Source: Spirochaetales bacterium
Lineage (GTDB): Bacteria; Spirochaetota; Spirochaetia; JABMQR01
Reading direction: 5' to 3'
Length of the DNA: 21,028 nt
Assembly: GCA_023139255.1 (NCBI GenBank)
Contig: JAGLNY010000153.1
Span: 1 to 21,028 of the forward strand
Below the pieces are notes generated by a model. The model searched no databases. It saw only the letters and a list, made by a program, of their open reading frames with translations, and was not told the origin of the DNA. The first letter of the stretch is position 1. Every line of letters begins with the position of its first letter. The position numbers and the translations under genes are program-made. Shown piece after piece: positions 1 through 6,632 of the stretch.

Positions 1-17
1 GTGCCGTTATGTGGCAC
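1..17. terminator. Short hairpin at the left edge
   Basis: GTGCC and GGCAC form a 5-bp stem around a 7-base loop, and only a weak T-rich tail (TTCATT) follows on the plus strand. It may be the end of a terminator belonging to a gene left of the window. The edge cuts off the context, so this is tentative. Confidence 0.25.
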
Positions 18-25
18 TTCATTAA

Positions 26-53
26 AAAAGGGGCAATAAAAAACCCTCCTTTT
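26..53. terminator. Imperfect A/T-flanked hairpin, possible terminator
   Basis: AAAAGGGG and CCCTCCTTTT pair imperfectly, with one bulge. Read on the minus strand, the stem is followed by a run of six T. It could end minus-strand transcription coming from the repeat region at 61-375. The AAAGGAGGG on the minus strand resembles a ribosome binding site, but the only well-spaced start (TTG at 36-34) gives a four-codon frame, so I do not call a gene. Confidence 0.3.
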
Positions 54-68
54 AAGTATCCGGCTAGG

Positions 69-202
69 TGCAGATGGATAAACGTAGTATTGTTGTCTGG
101 ATGTATCTTGCAAGCTTATCTCTATGGAGAAGAAAGATATAGATATTGAGAATAAACGTTTATCATTGCAGTTTTTTCAAAACTGCTAAAGCTCCCATTG
201 CA
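69..202 (+). ncRNA. Candidate structured RNA, copy 1 (three-way junction)
   Basis: Seen directly: TGCAGATGG (69-77) pairs with CCATTGCA (195-202), with one bulged G, and closes the element (P1). ATAAACGT (78-85) pairs with ACGTTTAT (156-163) as P2. GCAGTTTT/AAAACTGC with a TTC loop (168-186) makes P3 between them. Inside P2, TATCTT (104-109) pairs with AAGATA (134-139) as P4, and TCTC/GAGA (119-122/127-130) closes a TATG loop as P5. The strand is not certain. The plus strand is favoured because G-U pairs in P5 of copy 2 work only there and a terminator follows copy 2. I do not recognise the family; riboswitch or small RNA are both possible. Confidence 0.5.
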
Positions 203-228
203 AAGTACATAAAAAAAGACCGGGCTGG

Positions 229-359
229 TGCAGATGGATAAACGTGTCTTGTTGTCTGGATCCAGTTTTATAGATGGTCGTTATGGTGAAGAAAACTATA
301 GGTTTAAGAAAGTACGTTTATCTGGCAGTTTTTTCAAAACTGCGAAACTTCCCATTGCA
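229..359 (+). ncRNA. Candidate structured RNA, copy 2 (three-way junction)
   Basis: It has the same architecture as copy 1: P1 229-237/352-359, P2 238-245/314-321 and P3 325-343. P4 pairs AGTTTT (264-269) with AAAACT (292-297). P5 is TCGT/GTGA (278-281/286-289) around the same TATG loop. Relative to copy 1, P4 shows two double substitutions that keep pairing (T-A to G-C, and C-G to T-A), and P5 keeps pairing through G-U wobbles. The copy is followed almost at once by the terminator at 363-405, which would give a defined 3' end if transcribed rightward. No promoter was recognised. Confidence 0.5.
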
Positions 360-362
360 AAG

Positions 363-405
363 ACAAACAAAAAAGACAGGATAAAATCCTGTCTTTTTTG
401 TTTGT
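363..405. terminator. Bidirectional intrinsic terminator between repeat and tRNA
   Basis: A perfect 20-bp inverted repeat (363-382 and 386-405) has a 3-base AAA loop. Its GC core GACAGGAT/ATCCTGTC is flanked by A6 on one side and T6 on the other, so it reads as hairpin plus U-tract in both directions. Leftward it lies just after the 3' end of tRNA-Pro. Rightward it follows copy 2 of the structured element. Confidence 0.85.
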
Positions 406-406
406 T

Positions 407-480
407 TCGGGCTGGGCAGATTTGAACTGCCGACCCCATGTCCCCCAGACATGTACGCTAAACCCCTGCGCTACAGCCCG
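407..480 (-). tRNA. tRNA-Pro(GGG)
   Basis: The minus strand folds as a full cloverleaf. The acceptor stem is CGGGCTG/CAGCCCG and the D-stem GCGC/GCGT. The anticodon stem CATGT/ACATG encloses the loop CTGGGGG, giving anticodon GGG (plus positions 444-446). There is a 5-base variable loop, and the T-stem GGCAG/CTGCC has loop TTCAAAT. The C1-G72 pair and A73 discriminator are as expected for bacterial tRNA-Pro. CCA is not encoded. It reads CCC and CCU codons. Confidence 0.95.
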
Positions 481-502
481 TATGTATAGTAATTCGAAAT
501 GA

Positions 503-532
503 ACGGTATCATGAAGGAGTGGATATTGTCAA
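503..532 (-). promoter_or_regulatory. Probable promoter of tRNA-Pro
   Basis: On the minus strand a perfect TTGACA (527-532) is followed after 18 bases by TACCGT (503-508). A TG one base upstream of the hexamer makes it an extended -10. The predicted start lies roughly 15-20 bases before the mature tRNA 5' end at 480. Confidence 0.4.
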
Positions 533-534
533 CG

Positions 535-620
535 GACAAACATGACTTTGTCATGTTTGTCTTGGGAGTTTGCATGGCAAACTCCATGGACTGCTAGTAA
601 ACGACAAAGTCGCGTTTGTC
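535..620. repeat. Cluster of three palindromic hairpins (REP-like)
   Basis: Three stem-loops lie side by side. First, 535-546/550-561 is a perfect 12-bp stem with a TTT loop. Second, 565-573/577-585 is a perfect 9-bp stem (GGAGTTTGC) with an ATG loop. Third, 603-608/615-620 pairs GACAAA with TTTGTC, with an alternative CGAC/GTCG pairing at 602-612. Hairpins one and three share GACAAA and GACTTTGTC/GACAAAGTC cores. None has a clear U-tract, and they sit between two minus-strand units, so an intergenic palindromic repeat family is more likely than plain terminators. Confidence 0.6.
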
Positions 621-665
621 AGGATGCTTACATAATAAAGCGAGAGATTAAGACTGCAATAACAG

Positions 666-687
666 AAGGGGTCGTTTCCGACCCCTT
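666..687 (-). terminator. Hairpin downstream of hydA
   Basis: AAGGGGTCG (666-674) and CGACCCCTT (679-687) form a 9-bp GC-rich stem nine bases after the hydA stop codon. The tail on the minus strand (CTGTTATTGC) is only moderately U-rich. Position and stem strength make it the likely end of the hydCBA transcript. Confidence 0.65.
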
Positions 688-695
688 TATGAACG

Positions 696-2477
696 TTACA
701 CTTCTGTAAGCATCTCTTTTTGAGAATATTCAGTATGAAGTAATTTGTGTGATGTATGCCCAAGAGGTTCTTTCAGGAAGTCTTCGTACAGCTGTGTTAT
801 TACAGGGTTGTCATGTGATTGGCGTAATTCCCGTCCTTCATCTTCCTGGTATATAGCTGAAATTCTTGCACGTCTAATATCATCTGTGGTGAAACGTGGT
901 TGTCCGCCTCCGCCGATACAGCCGCCCGGGCAGGTCATTACTTCCACAAAGTGGAATACTTCACCTGTTTTCTCGATTCTGTCAATCAAGGCTGATGCAT
1001 TTCCAAGGCCATGAGCTACTGCCACTCGTGCAGTAACACCTTCCAGAAATTTCCATCTGTCTACGGTATCTGTTAAAGTTAACTCAGCAGTTTTTATTCC
1101 TTCGAGTCCGGCGAGCGGTTTAATATGAAGACCATCTACAGGAAGCACCCTGCCGGTAACAATTGCATATACGGTTCTCAAGGCCGCTTCCATAACACCA
1201 CCGGTATTTGCAAAAATATCAGCCGCACCAGTGGAAATCCCGAAAGGTTCATCCATTTTCTGATCCTGAAGGGATAGAAAATCAATTCCTGTCATTTTAA
1301 TCATATCACCCAGTTCCCGGGTGGTAAGTACATAATCAACATCCTGATATCCGCTGTCAGCCATTTCAGGGCGATTTGCCTCAAATTTCTTTGCAGTACA
1401 GGGCATGATAGAGACTACAATCATATCCTTTGGGTCAACACCGATTTTTTCTGCATAATAGGTTTTTGCAAGAGCACCGAACATCTGCTGGGGTGACTTA
1501 CAGGTTGAAATATTCGGAAGAATTTCCGGGTAAAAGTATTCAGCAAACTTAATCCAACCAGGAGAACAACTGGTGTACTGGGGCAGTGCTGCCGGTTTAC
1601 CATTGACGAGTGTATCCTCAAGACGTTTCAGGAGTTCGGTACCTTCCTCAATAATTGTCAGGTCAGCGGTAAAGTTAGTATCAAATACCGCATGAAAACC
1701 AATTTCCTTCAAAGCAGCTACCATTTTTCCGGTAACCAGAGTCCCGGGTTCACAACCAAAACATTCACCTAGAGCAGCACGTATTGCAGGTGCTGTCTGC
1801 ACAATTACATGCTTTTCAGGGTTGTCCAGCGCAGCCCAGACTTCATCTATATGAGTTATCTCAGTAATTGCGCCGGTTGGACATACAGCAGCGCATTGCC
1901 CGCATTGTACACAGGCCACGGTTGACATAGGCCTGGAAAAAGCCGGCCCTATTACCGTATCATACCCACGGAACTGGGCACTTATAGCGCCTACATTCTG
2001 TACGTCACGGCAAATAGATACACATCGCCGGCATTTGATACATTTTCCCGGATCCCTGGCCAATGCTGGTGTAGATGAATCTACCTCCATAGCAACTGAC
2101 TCACCGGAAAATGTTATATCCCGGATTCCCAGGTTCTGGGCCAGTGTCAGCAACTCGCAGTCAATACTTCTTACGCATGTCTGACATTCGCCGACATGTT
2201 CGCTCAACATGAGCTCAACTACCATTTTTCTGGCTTCCCTGACCCGTTTGGTGTTGGTTTTTATAACCAGCCCATCACGAACAGGTGTTGAACAGGAAGC
2301 AGCAAGTGCATTTGCTCCCTCAATTTCTACAACACAGGCCCTACAGGCTGCTTGCGGGGCTGTTCCCTCAAGAAAACAGAGGGTAGGAATAGTTATCCCG
2401 GCATCCCTGGCAGCAGAAAGAATGGTGATCCCATCCTCGACTGTTAATTTTTGATCATTAATGGTGATATTAACCAT
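696..2477 (-). CDS. hydA: [FeFe] hydrogenase catalytic subunit (HydA/HndD type)
   Basis: Catalyses reversible H+ reduction/H2 oxidation as the catalytic subunit of a cytoplasmic NAD(P)-linked complex. Domains in the 593-residue protein: N-terminal [2Fe-2S] ferredoxin (C34, C45, C48, C62); His-Cys3 [4Fe-4S] site (H94, C98, C101, C107); two [4Fe-4S] sites (C146/149/152/156 and C189/192/195/199). The H-cluster domain carries TSCSPGW (C304), MPCTAKKFE (C360) and EVMTCPGGCIGGGGQP (C516, C520), and a small-subunit-like C-terminus follows. The residue after C304 is Ser, where single-subunit clostridial enzymes have the proton-relay Cys. I chose the ATG at 2477 because AAAGGAG precedes it at good spacing and the ferredoxin fold starts there. 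Upstream in-frame codons would add 17 residues inside hydB. The start overlaps the hydB stop by 8 bases, suggesting coupled translation. Confidence 0.95.
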   Translation of the reverse strand: MVNITINDQKLTVEDGITILSAARDAGITIPTLCFLEGTAPQAACRACVVEIEGANALAASCSTPVRDGLVIKTNTKRVREARKMVVELMLSEHVGECQTCVRSIDCELLTLAQNLGIRDITFSGESVAMEVDSSTPALARDPGKCIKCRRCVSICRDVQNVGAISAQFRGYDTVIGPAFSRPMSTVACVQCGQCAAVCPTGAITEITHIDEVWAALDNPEKHVIVQTAPAIRAALGECFGCEPGTLVTGKMVAALKEIGFHAVFDTNFTADLTIIEEGTELLKRLEDTLVNGKPAALPQYTSCSPGWIKFAEYFYPEILPNISTCKSPQQMFGALAKTYYAEKIGVDPKDMIVVSIMPCTAKKFEANRPEMADSGYQDVDYVLTTRELGDMIKMTGIDFLSLQDQKMDEPFGISTGAADIFANTGGVMEAALRTVYAIVTGRVLPVDGLHIKPLAGLEGIKTAELTLTDTVDRWKFLEGVTARVAVAHGLGNASALIDRIEKTGEVFHFVEVMTCPGGCIGGGGQPRFTTDDIRRARISAIYQEDEGRELRQSHDNPVITQLYEDFLKEPLGHTSHKLLHTEYSQKEMLTEV

Positions 2478-5400
2478 GCACTGTCTCCTTTTCCTTTTTA
2501 TCCATTCTGATTGATTTTCCATAATCACATCTCAGGCATCGATGAGCCTGCCTTTGTGCAACCGGTTCGCTCCATGAGAGCTCTACCTCTTCGAAGTTAC
2601 ATCGACGTCTTTCAATCGGAATAGAGCGTACCTTATTGCGTCCATGCGTAACAGGATCTGCATCCGGGTCAAAATTAGTCTTAATTTCTTTCTCATATCT
2701 CCAGAAGGCATTATCCTTACCAGTCAGTGCCAGGTCTATACCGACAGCAGCTTTTTCCCCTGCCGCAATAGCCTCAACAACAGATGAAGGGCCATCAACA
2801 CAGTCGCCTCCTGCAAAAATATAGGGTACTGAGGTTATACCTGTAACAGGATCAACAGAGATGAATCGTTTATCGTTCAGATCCAAATCAAGCGACCCTG
2901 CCATGTCTTTTATATTGAGACGCTGCCCGATTGCAATGATTACCTGATCTGCCGTTATCGTAAATTTTTCAGTTTCGGCAGCAGTCGGTTTTCTTCTTCC
3001 TGAAGAATCAAAGCTTCCCAGTTTCATCGGCAGACAGGAGACTCCTGAAGCCTTGCTGTCAGAACCGCTAAGTATTTCAATAGGCTGGGTGAGGCAGGAA
3101 ATCTTAACACCCTCATTGAGTGCTTCTTCAATCTCTTCAGCGTAAGCCGGCATTTCATCCTGACTTCGTCGGTACACAATCCGTACCTCCTCAGCCCCAA
3201 GACGTAAAGCTGTTCGTGCAGCATCAATTGCGGCATTACCACCACCAATTACCACAACACGTTTTCCGGTCTGTACTGATCCGCGGATATTGTAATGCTG
3301 CAGGAATGGGACGGCCTGAATCACTCCATCCAGATCTTCACCGGGTAAACCCATTGAGAGGGAATCCGGTGCACCTACGCCAAGGAAAAACATTTCATAG
3401 CCATTTTCCTTAAGTGATTCAATGGTAAAATCCTTTCCAAGTGCTTTTTCACTGATAATATCCACACCCATCTGCTCGATCATCCTGATCTCCTGGGCAA
3501 CAGTTTCTCTGGGAAGTCTGTAAGCCGGGATAGTCTGGACCAGCATGCCGCCGGGGCGAACTGATGCATCAAAAATAGTTGGTTTATAACCGAGTCTTGC
3601 AAGAAAGTATGCACAGGAGAGACCAGCCGGGCCTGCACCGATGATTGCAATCTTCTTTTCAGCGTTTTTATCATTCTCCAGTATTTCGGGAACCTGGAGT
3701 GTTATTTCCTGGTCTACAAGGAACCTTTTTACCCCTCTGACAGATACAGCTTCATCCAGGCTGATCCTGCTGCATTTGTCTTCACAAGCGTGAAAACATA
3801 CTCTTGCACATACCGCAGCAAATGGATTTCTTTCCCGGTGAAGTTTAAGGGCTTCAGTATATCGTCCTTCACCTGTAAGAGATACAAATCCCGGTATATC
3901 TACCCGTGCCGGACAAGCACTCTGGCAGGATGCCCTTACAAGTCCTGAACAGACACCTGCTTCACAGTGTTTATCACGTATATGAGCTTCATATTCATGT
4001 CTGAAATGCCTTATTGTTGATAGGACAGGATTGGGTGCAGTTTGGCCGAGGCCGCACAGTGCAGTATCCTTAACGTGATGCGCAAGTTTTTCCAAAGCCT
4101 CAATATCACCTGATTTCCCTTCACCATTGCAAATGCGGGTAAGGATTTCATACATTCTTTTTGTTCCTACACGGCAGGGTACACATTTTCCGCAGGATTC
4201 CTCCTGAACAAACTCCAGGAAGTATCTGGCCACATCAACCATACAGGTAGTATCATCCATAACAATCAACCCGCCGGAGCCGATTATAGCGCCAAGTTCC
4301 TTCAGTGGTTCATAATCAAGCGGTACATTCAGGTGCTGAAGTGGGATACATCCGCCTGAAGGTCCCCCGATTTGGGCTGCCTTAAAAGGCCGGTTGTTAG
4401 TTATCCCGCCCCCGATATCAAAAATAAGATCACCAAGAGGTGTTCCCAAAGGAACCTCAACAAGACCGGTATTTTTTACTGCACCGGCAAGGGCAAAAAC
4501 TTTTGTCCCTTTACTATCCGGAGTACCAAAAGAGGCATACCAGTCAGCCCCCTTGCATATTATTGCCGGGATATTCGCATAGGTCTCAACATTATTCAGT
4601 AATGTAGGTTTTCCCCATAAGCCTTTCTGTGCCGGGAAGGGTGGTCTTGTTCTCGGTTCACCCCGTTTCCCCTCAATAGAATTAATGAGGGCAGTTTCCT
4701 CGCCACAGACAAAAGCGCCTGATCCCATTTTTATTTCCAAATTGAATGAAAAGTCAGTACCCAGAATATTATCACCCATTAGACCATAATCCTTTGCATG
4801 GTCGATGGCCTTTGACAGCCTTGATACTGCCAGCGGGTACTCTGCACGTACATATACATAGCCGACTGAAGCACCTACAGTTCGGGCTGCAATGGCCATG
4901 CCTTCAATAAGGGTATGAGGATCTCCCTCAAGTACGCTTCTATCCATATATGCGCCTGGATCACCTTCATCAGCATTACATAGCACATATTTCTCATCAC
5001 CCTCAGCATCCTTTGTAAATTTCCATTTGAGCCAGGTTGGGAAACCGGCACCACCGCGCCCCCGTAACCCTGAGATTTTCAATTGGTCAATAACATCAGA
5101 ATTTTCATTTTCAAGGATCTGGACAAGTCCCTGGTAAGCTCCATGGGCTATTGAATCTTCAATATTAAGCGGGTCAACTTTACCGCAGTTCTGCAGTACA
5201 ATTTTATTTTGCGGTTTAAAAAAAGCTGTTTCTTCAGGACTAACGGGATTGTCTTCTTTCGCGTCCCTGAAGATATTTTGTTTGTAAGGTATTTCGTCTA
5301 TAAAATGAGAAGTAATTAACTCATAGAGAATTCCTGGTGTAACGCCTTCATAGACTGTATTCAGTGGATTGCAGGAAATTACCGGTCCTTTTGAGCAGGG

Positions 5401-5613
5401 GCCGAGACATCCTGTACACTTGACCGGTATTGAAAGGTTAAGTTTTTCCAGAACCAATTTCAGCTCGGAAACTACTTCCATTGAGCCGGAAGCAATACAG
5501 CCTCCACCAGTACATACCAAAATATGCGGTTCCTGGTTCTCAACTTCAGATTTCCCGGTTAATATTACTGCTGATTCTTTGAAAGTAGATGTTGATTTAT
5601 ATTTTTTTATCAT
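2470..5613 (-). CDS. hydB: NuoF-like hydrogenase subunit fused to a GltD-like NAD(P)H/FAD module
   Basis: The 1047-residue protein is much longer than usual HydB (about 600). In order: thioredoxin-like [2Fe-2S] domain (C34, C39, C69, C73). NuoF core, with the GLRGRGGAGFP and NADEGDPGAYMDR motifs for FMN and NADH (about 182-225) and a [4Fe-4S] site ESCGKCVPC plus C520. Then, where HydB proteins normally carry a ferredoxin tail, a glutamate-synthase-small-chain-like module. That module has two Cys-rich sites (C563/567 and C602/606/610/614), an FAD Rossmann motif GAGPAGLSCA (about 659), a nucleotide-binding motif GGGNAAIDAAR followed by YRRS (about 790-817), and the closing FAD motif AGGDC (about 934). 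The NuoF part should oxidise or reduce NAD(H). The GltD-like part suggests a second, probably NADP(H), site as in NfnB/GltD; that is inference. The ATG overlaps the hydC stop as ATGA, with AGAGG upstream. Confidence 0.92.
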   Translation of the reverse strand: MIKKYKSTSTFKESAVILTGKSEVENQEPHILVCTGGGCIASGSMEVVSELKLVLEKLNLSIPVKCTGCLGPCSKGPVISCNPLNTVYEGVTPGILYELITSHFIDEIPYKQNIFRDAKEDNPVSPEETAFFKPQNKIVLQNCGKVDPLNIEDSIAHGAYQGLVQILENENSDVIDQLKISGLRGRGGAGFPTWLKWKFTKDAEGDEKYVLCNADEGDPGAYMDRSVLEGDPHTLIEGMAIAARTVGASVGYVYVRAEYPLAVSRLSKAIDHAKDYGLMGDNILGTDFSFNLEIKMGSGAFVCGEETALINSIEGKRGEPRTRPPFPAQKGLWGKPTLLNNVETYANIPAIICKGADWYASFGTPDSKGTKVFALAGAVKNTGLVEVPLGTPLGDLIFDIGGGITNNRPFKAAQIGGPSGGCIPLQHLNVPLDYEPLKELGAIIGSGGLIVMDDTTCMVDVARYFLEFVQEESCGKCVPCRVGTKRMYEILTRICNGEGKSGDIEALEKLAHHVKDTALCGLGQTAPNPVLSTIRHFRHEYEAHIRDKHCEAGVCSGLVRASCQSACPARVDIPGFVSLTGEGRYTEALKLHRERNPFAAVCARVCFHACEDKCSRISLDEAVSVRGVKRFLVDQEITLQVPEILENDKNAEKKIAIIGAGPAGLSCAYFLARLGYKPTIFDASVRPGGMLVQTIPAYRLPRETVAQEIRMIEQMGVDIISEKALGKDFTIESLKENGYEMFFLGVGAPDSLSMGLPGEDLDGVIQAVPFLQHYNIRGSVQTGKRVVVIGGGNAAIDAARTALRLGAEEVRIVYRRSQDEMPAYAEEIEEALNEGVKISCLTQPIEILSGSDSKASGVSCLPMKLGSFDSSGRRKPTAAETEKFTITADQVIIAIGQRLNIKDMAGSLDLDLNDKRFISVDPVTGITSVPYIFAGGDCVDGPSSVVEAIAAGEKAAVGIDLALTGKDNAFWRYEKEIKTNFDPDADPVTHGRNKVRSIPIERRRCNFEEVELSWSEPVAQRQAHRCLRCDYGKSIRMDKKEKETVHG

Positions 5614-6230
5614 ACCCGAACCTCTTCTTCAACAATACTTTCATGCTTTTCAGCAATGATAGTATGCTTTTCAGCATCCGTACCATGCTTTACTGCATCT
5701 GCTTCCTGTTGATATTGGTATAATAGATCTTTCACTTTTGAGGGTTTAACACGTTGATGCACATCATCATTGACCATCACTACCGGGGCGAGGCCGCAGG
5801 CACCAAAACATCTCCCGATTTCGAGTGAAAAAGTCCTGTCATCTGTTGTTTCTCCCACACGTATTCCCAACTCACGGGATAGGGCCTCAAGTACTTCACT
5901 TCCACCCCGGACATAACAAGCTGTTCCAAGACAAACCCGTACCATGAATTTTCCACGCGGGTTGGTCGAAAAGAACGAGTAGAACGAGACAACACCGGTA
6001 ACTTCACTGAATGGGATTTTCATTTTTTTACTGACATATCGAAGTGCATTTTCCGGTAGATAGCTCAATAAATTCTGAATTGATTGCAGTACAGGAATAA
6101 GGGCACCTTTTTGTCCATTATACGAATCAATGATATCACTTAAAACCGGAAAGAGAGATTCCTCTGTTGTTTCAGGGCAATCTCCAGTTTTCTGCAGGTC
6201 TTCTGCCTTCTGTTTTGTTATTACAGACAT
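5610..6230 (-). CDS. hydC: NuoE-like [2Fe-2S] subunit of the hydrogenase complex
   Basis: First gene of the hydC-hydB-hydA operon. The 206-residue protein is a thioredoxin-like ferredoxin of the NuoE family that passes electrons between the flavin subunit and the rest of the complex. The helical N-terminal half (IPVLQSIQNLLSYLP, about 45-59) leads to the [2Fe-2S] ligands C100 and C105 (CLGTAC) and C141 and C145 (CFGAC). AAAGGAGA lies seven bases before the ATG. The C-terminus (179-199) is unusual: three 7-residue repeats, AVKHGTD, AEKHTII and AEKHESI, encoded by a 21-bp tandem repeat. It is followed by an acidic end (EEEVRV). Most NuoE proteins end near residue 175, so this tail is an add-on of unknown purpose. 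Confidence 0.93.
   Translation of the reverse strand: MSVITKQKAEDLQKTGDCPETTEESLFPVLSDIIDSYNGQKGALIPVLQSIQNLLSYLPENALRYVSKKMKIPFSEVTGVVSFYSFFSTNPRGKFMVRVCLGTACYVRGGSEVLEALSRELGIRVGETTDDRTFSLEIGRCFGACGLAPVVMVNDDVHQRVKPSKVKDLLYQYQQEADAVKHGTDAEKHTIIAEKHESIVEEEVRV
5643..5697. repeat. 21-bp tandem repeat inside hydC
   Basis: ATGCTTTTCAGCA occurs at 5643 and 5664, and a variant ATGCTTTACTGCA at 5685, with a period of exactly 21 bp. Translated on the minus strand it gives the three AxKH heptads of the HydC tail. The period keeps the frame, so copy number could vary without disrupting the gene. Confidence 0.75.
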
Positions 6231-6632
6231 GCAAATTCTCCTTTTTGTTTACTCTGAAGCATTACACCTGTTGGGCATTCATTATCTTGCAAAAAAATCT
6301 GTTGTAAATAAAGCACGATGATAAGCAAGAATCATGACATCAAAACTGGTGGTGCAACATGTTTGTATAGATATATTTCTACCTATAATAATATATAGAT
6401 ACAAAATTATAGATAAGAATAACAATATTGAAGATTTTGTCAACATAAAAATTGGAGATTTAGTATCATTAAAGTGATGTTTTGTTTTATTTATGTTTTA
6501 AGTAATGTTATAAAAATATTAATAATTTAATATGGAAAAAAAGTATAATAGAACACAGGGAAAAATCTATATTGATGTGTCCTGGGTTACTAGCGTAGGA
6601 AAGTTTTAAAGAAAATGTCCCGGTTATAGGAA
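6231..6632. other. 402-bp AT-rich gene-free region upstream of hydC
   Basis: No protein gene with a plausible start was found. The region holds the likely hydCBA promoter (6416-6443) and a leader of about 180 bases. The rest is AT-rich. An imperfect inverted repeat near 6553-6588 (AACACAGG/CCTGGGTT), followed on the minus strand by a T-run, might terminate the PAP2-like gene, but it is weak. I saw no convincing Rex-type operator. Confidence 0.5.
6416..6443 (-). promoter_or_regulatory. Probable hydCBA promoter
   Basis: On the minus strand a perfect TTGACA (6438-6443) is followed after 16 bases by TATTCT (6416-6421). Transcription would start near 6409, giving a 5' leader of about 180 bases before hydC. 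The -35 is perfect but the -10 matches at only four of six positions. Confidence 0.45.

Larger units (their letters stand above)
61..375. repeat. Two tandem copies of a ~160-bp non-coding element
   Basis: Copy 1 begins at 61 and copy 2 at 221, exactly 160 bp later. Shared blocks include the start (GGTGCAGATGG then ATAAACGT), TTGTTGTCTGGAT, a TATGG-GAAGAAA block, ACGTTTATC, the hairpin GCAGTTTTTTCAAAACTGC, and CCCATTGCAAAG. The blocks are separated by segments that differ strongly. Any reading frame in one copy is broken in the other, so conservation is not explained by coding. Both copies begin with a sequence resembling the 3' end of the neighbouring tRNA-Pro gene (CGGGCTGG at 408). Confidence 0.8.

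Noticed and set aside
229..359. Hammerhead ribozyme, suggested by a three-way junction and GAAAC after P3
   Set aside because: The CUGANGA core is absent and copy 1 has TAAAGC at the GAAAC position.
61..375. CRISPR array or integron attC sites
   Set aside because: Only two units of 160 bp with no short identical repeats and spacers, no cas genes or integrase, and the GTTRRRY/RYYYAAC core pattern of attC is not met.
228..425. 65-residue open frame across copy 2 of the repeat
   Set aside because: The matching frame in copy 1 stops early, the frame runs through the terminator and into the tRNA gene, and sequence change between copies follows base pairing and not codons.
745..1014. 89-residue plus-strand frame inside hydA
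   Set aside because: It is antisense to the conserved H-cluster C-terminal region and has no recognisable domain.
2478..2528. Longer HydA start at 2528
   Set aside because: The added 17 residues lie inside hydB and are not part of the ferredoxin fold. AAAGGAG points to the ATG at 2477.
6231..6632. Rex-type redox operator before hydC
   Set aside because: Several TTG...CAA-like fragments are visible, but none forms the expected symmetric site with proper spacing.
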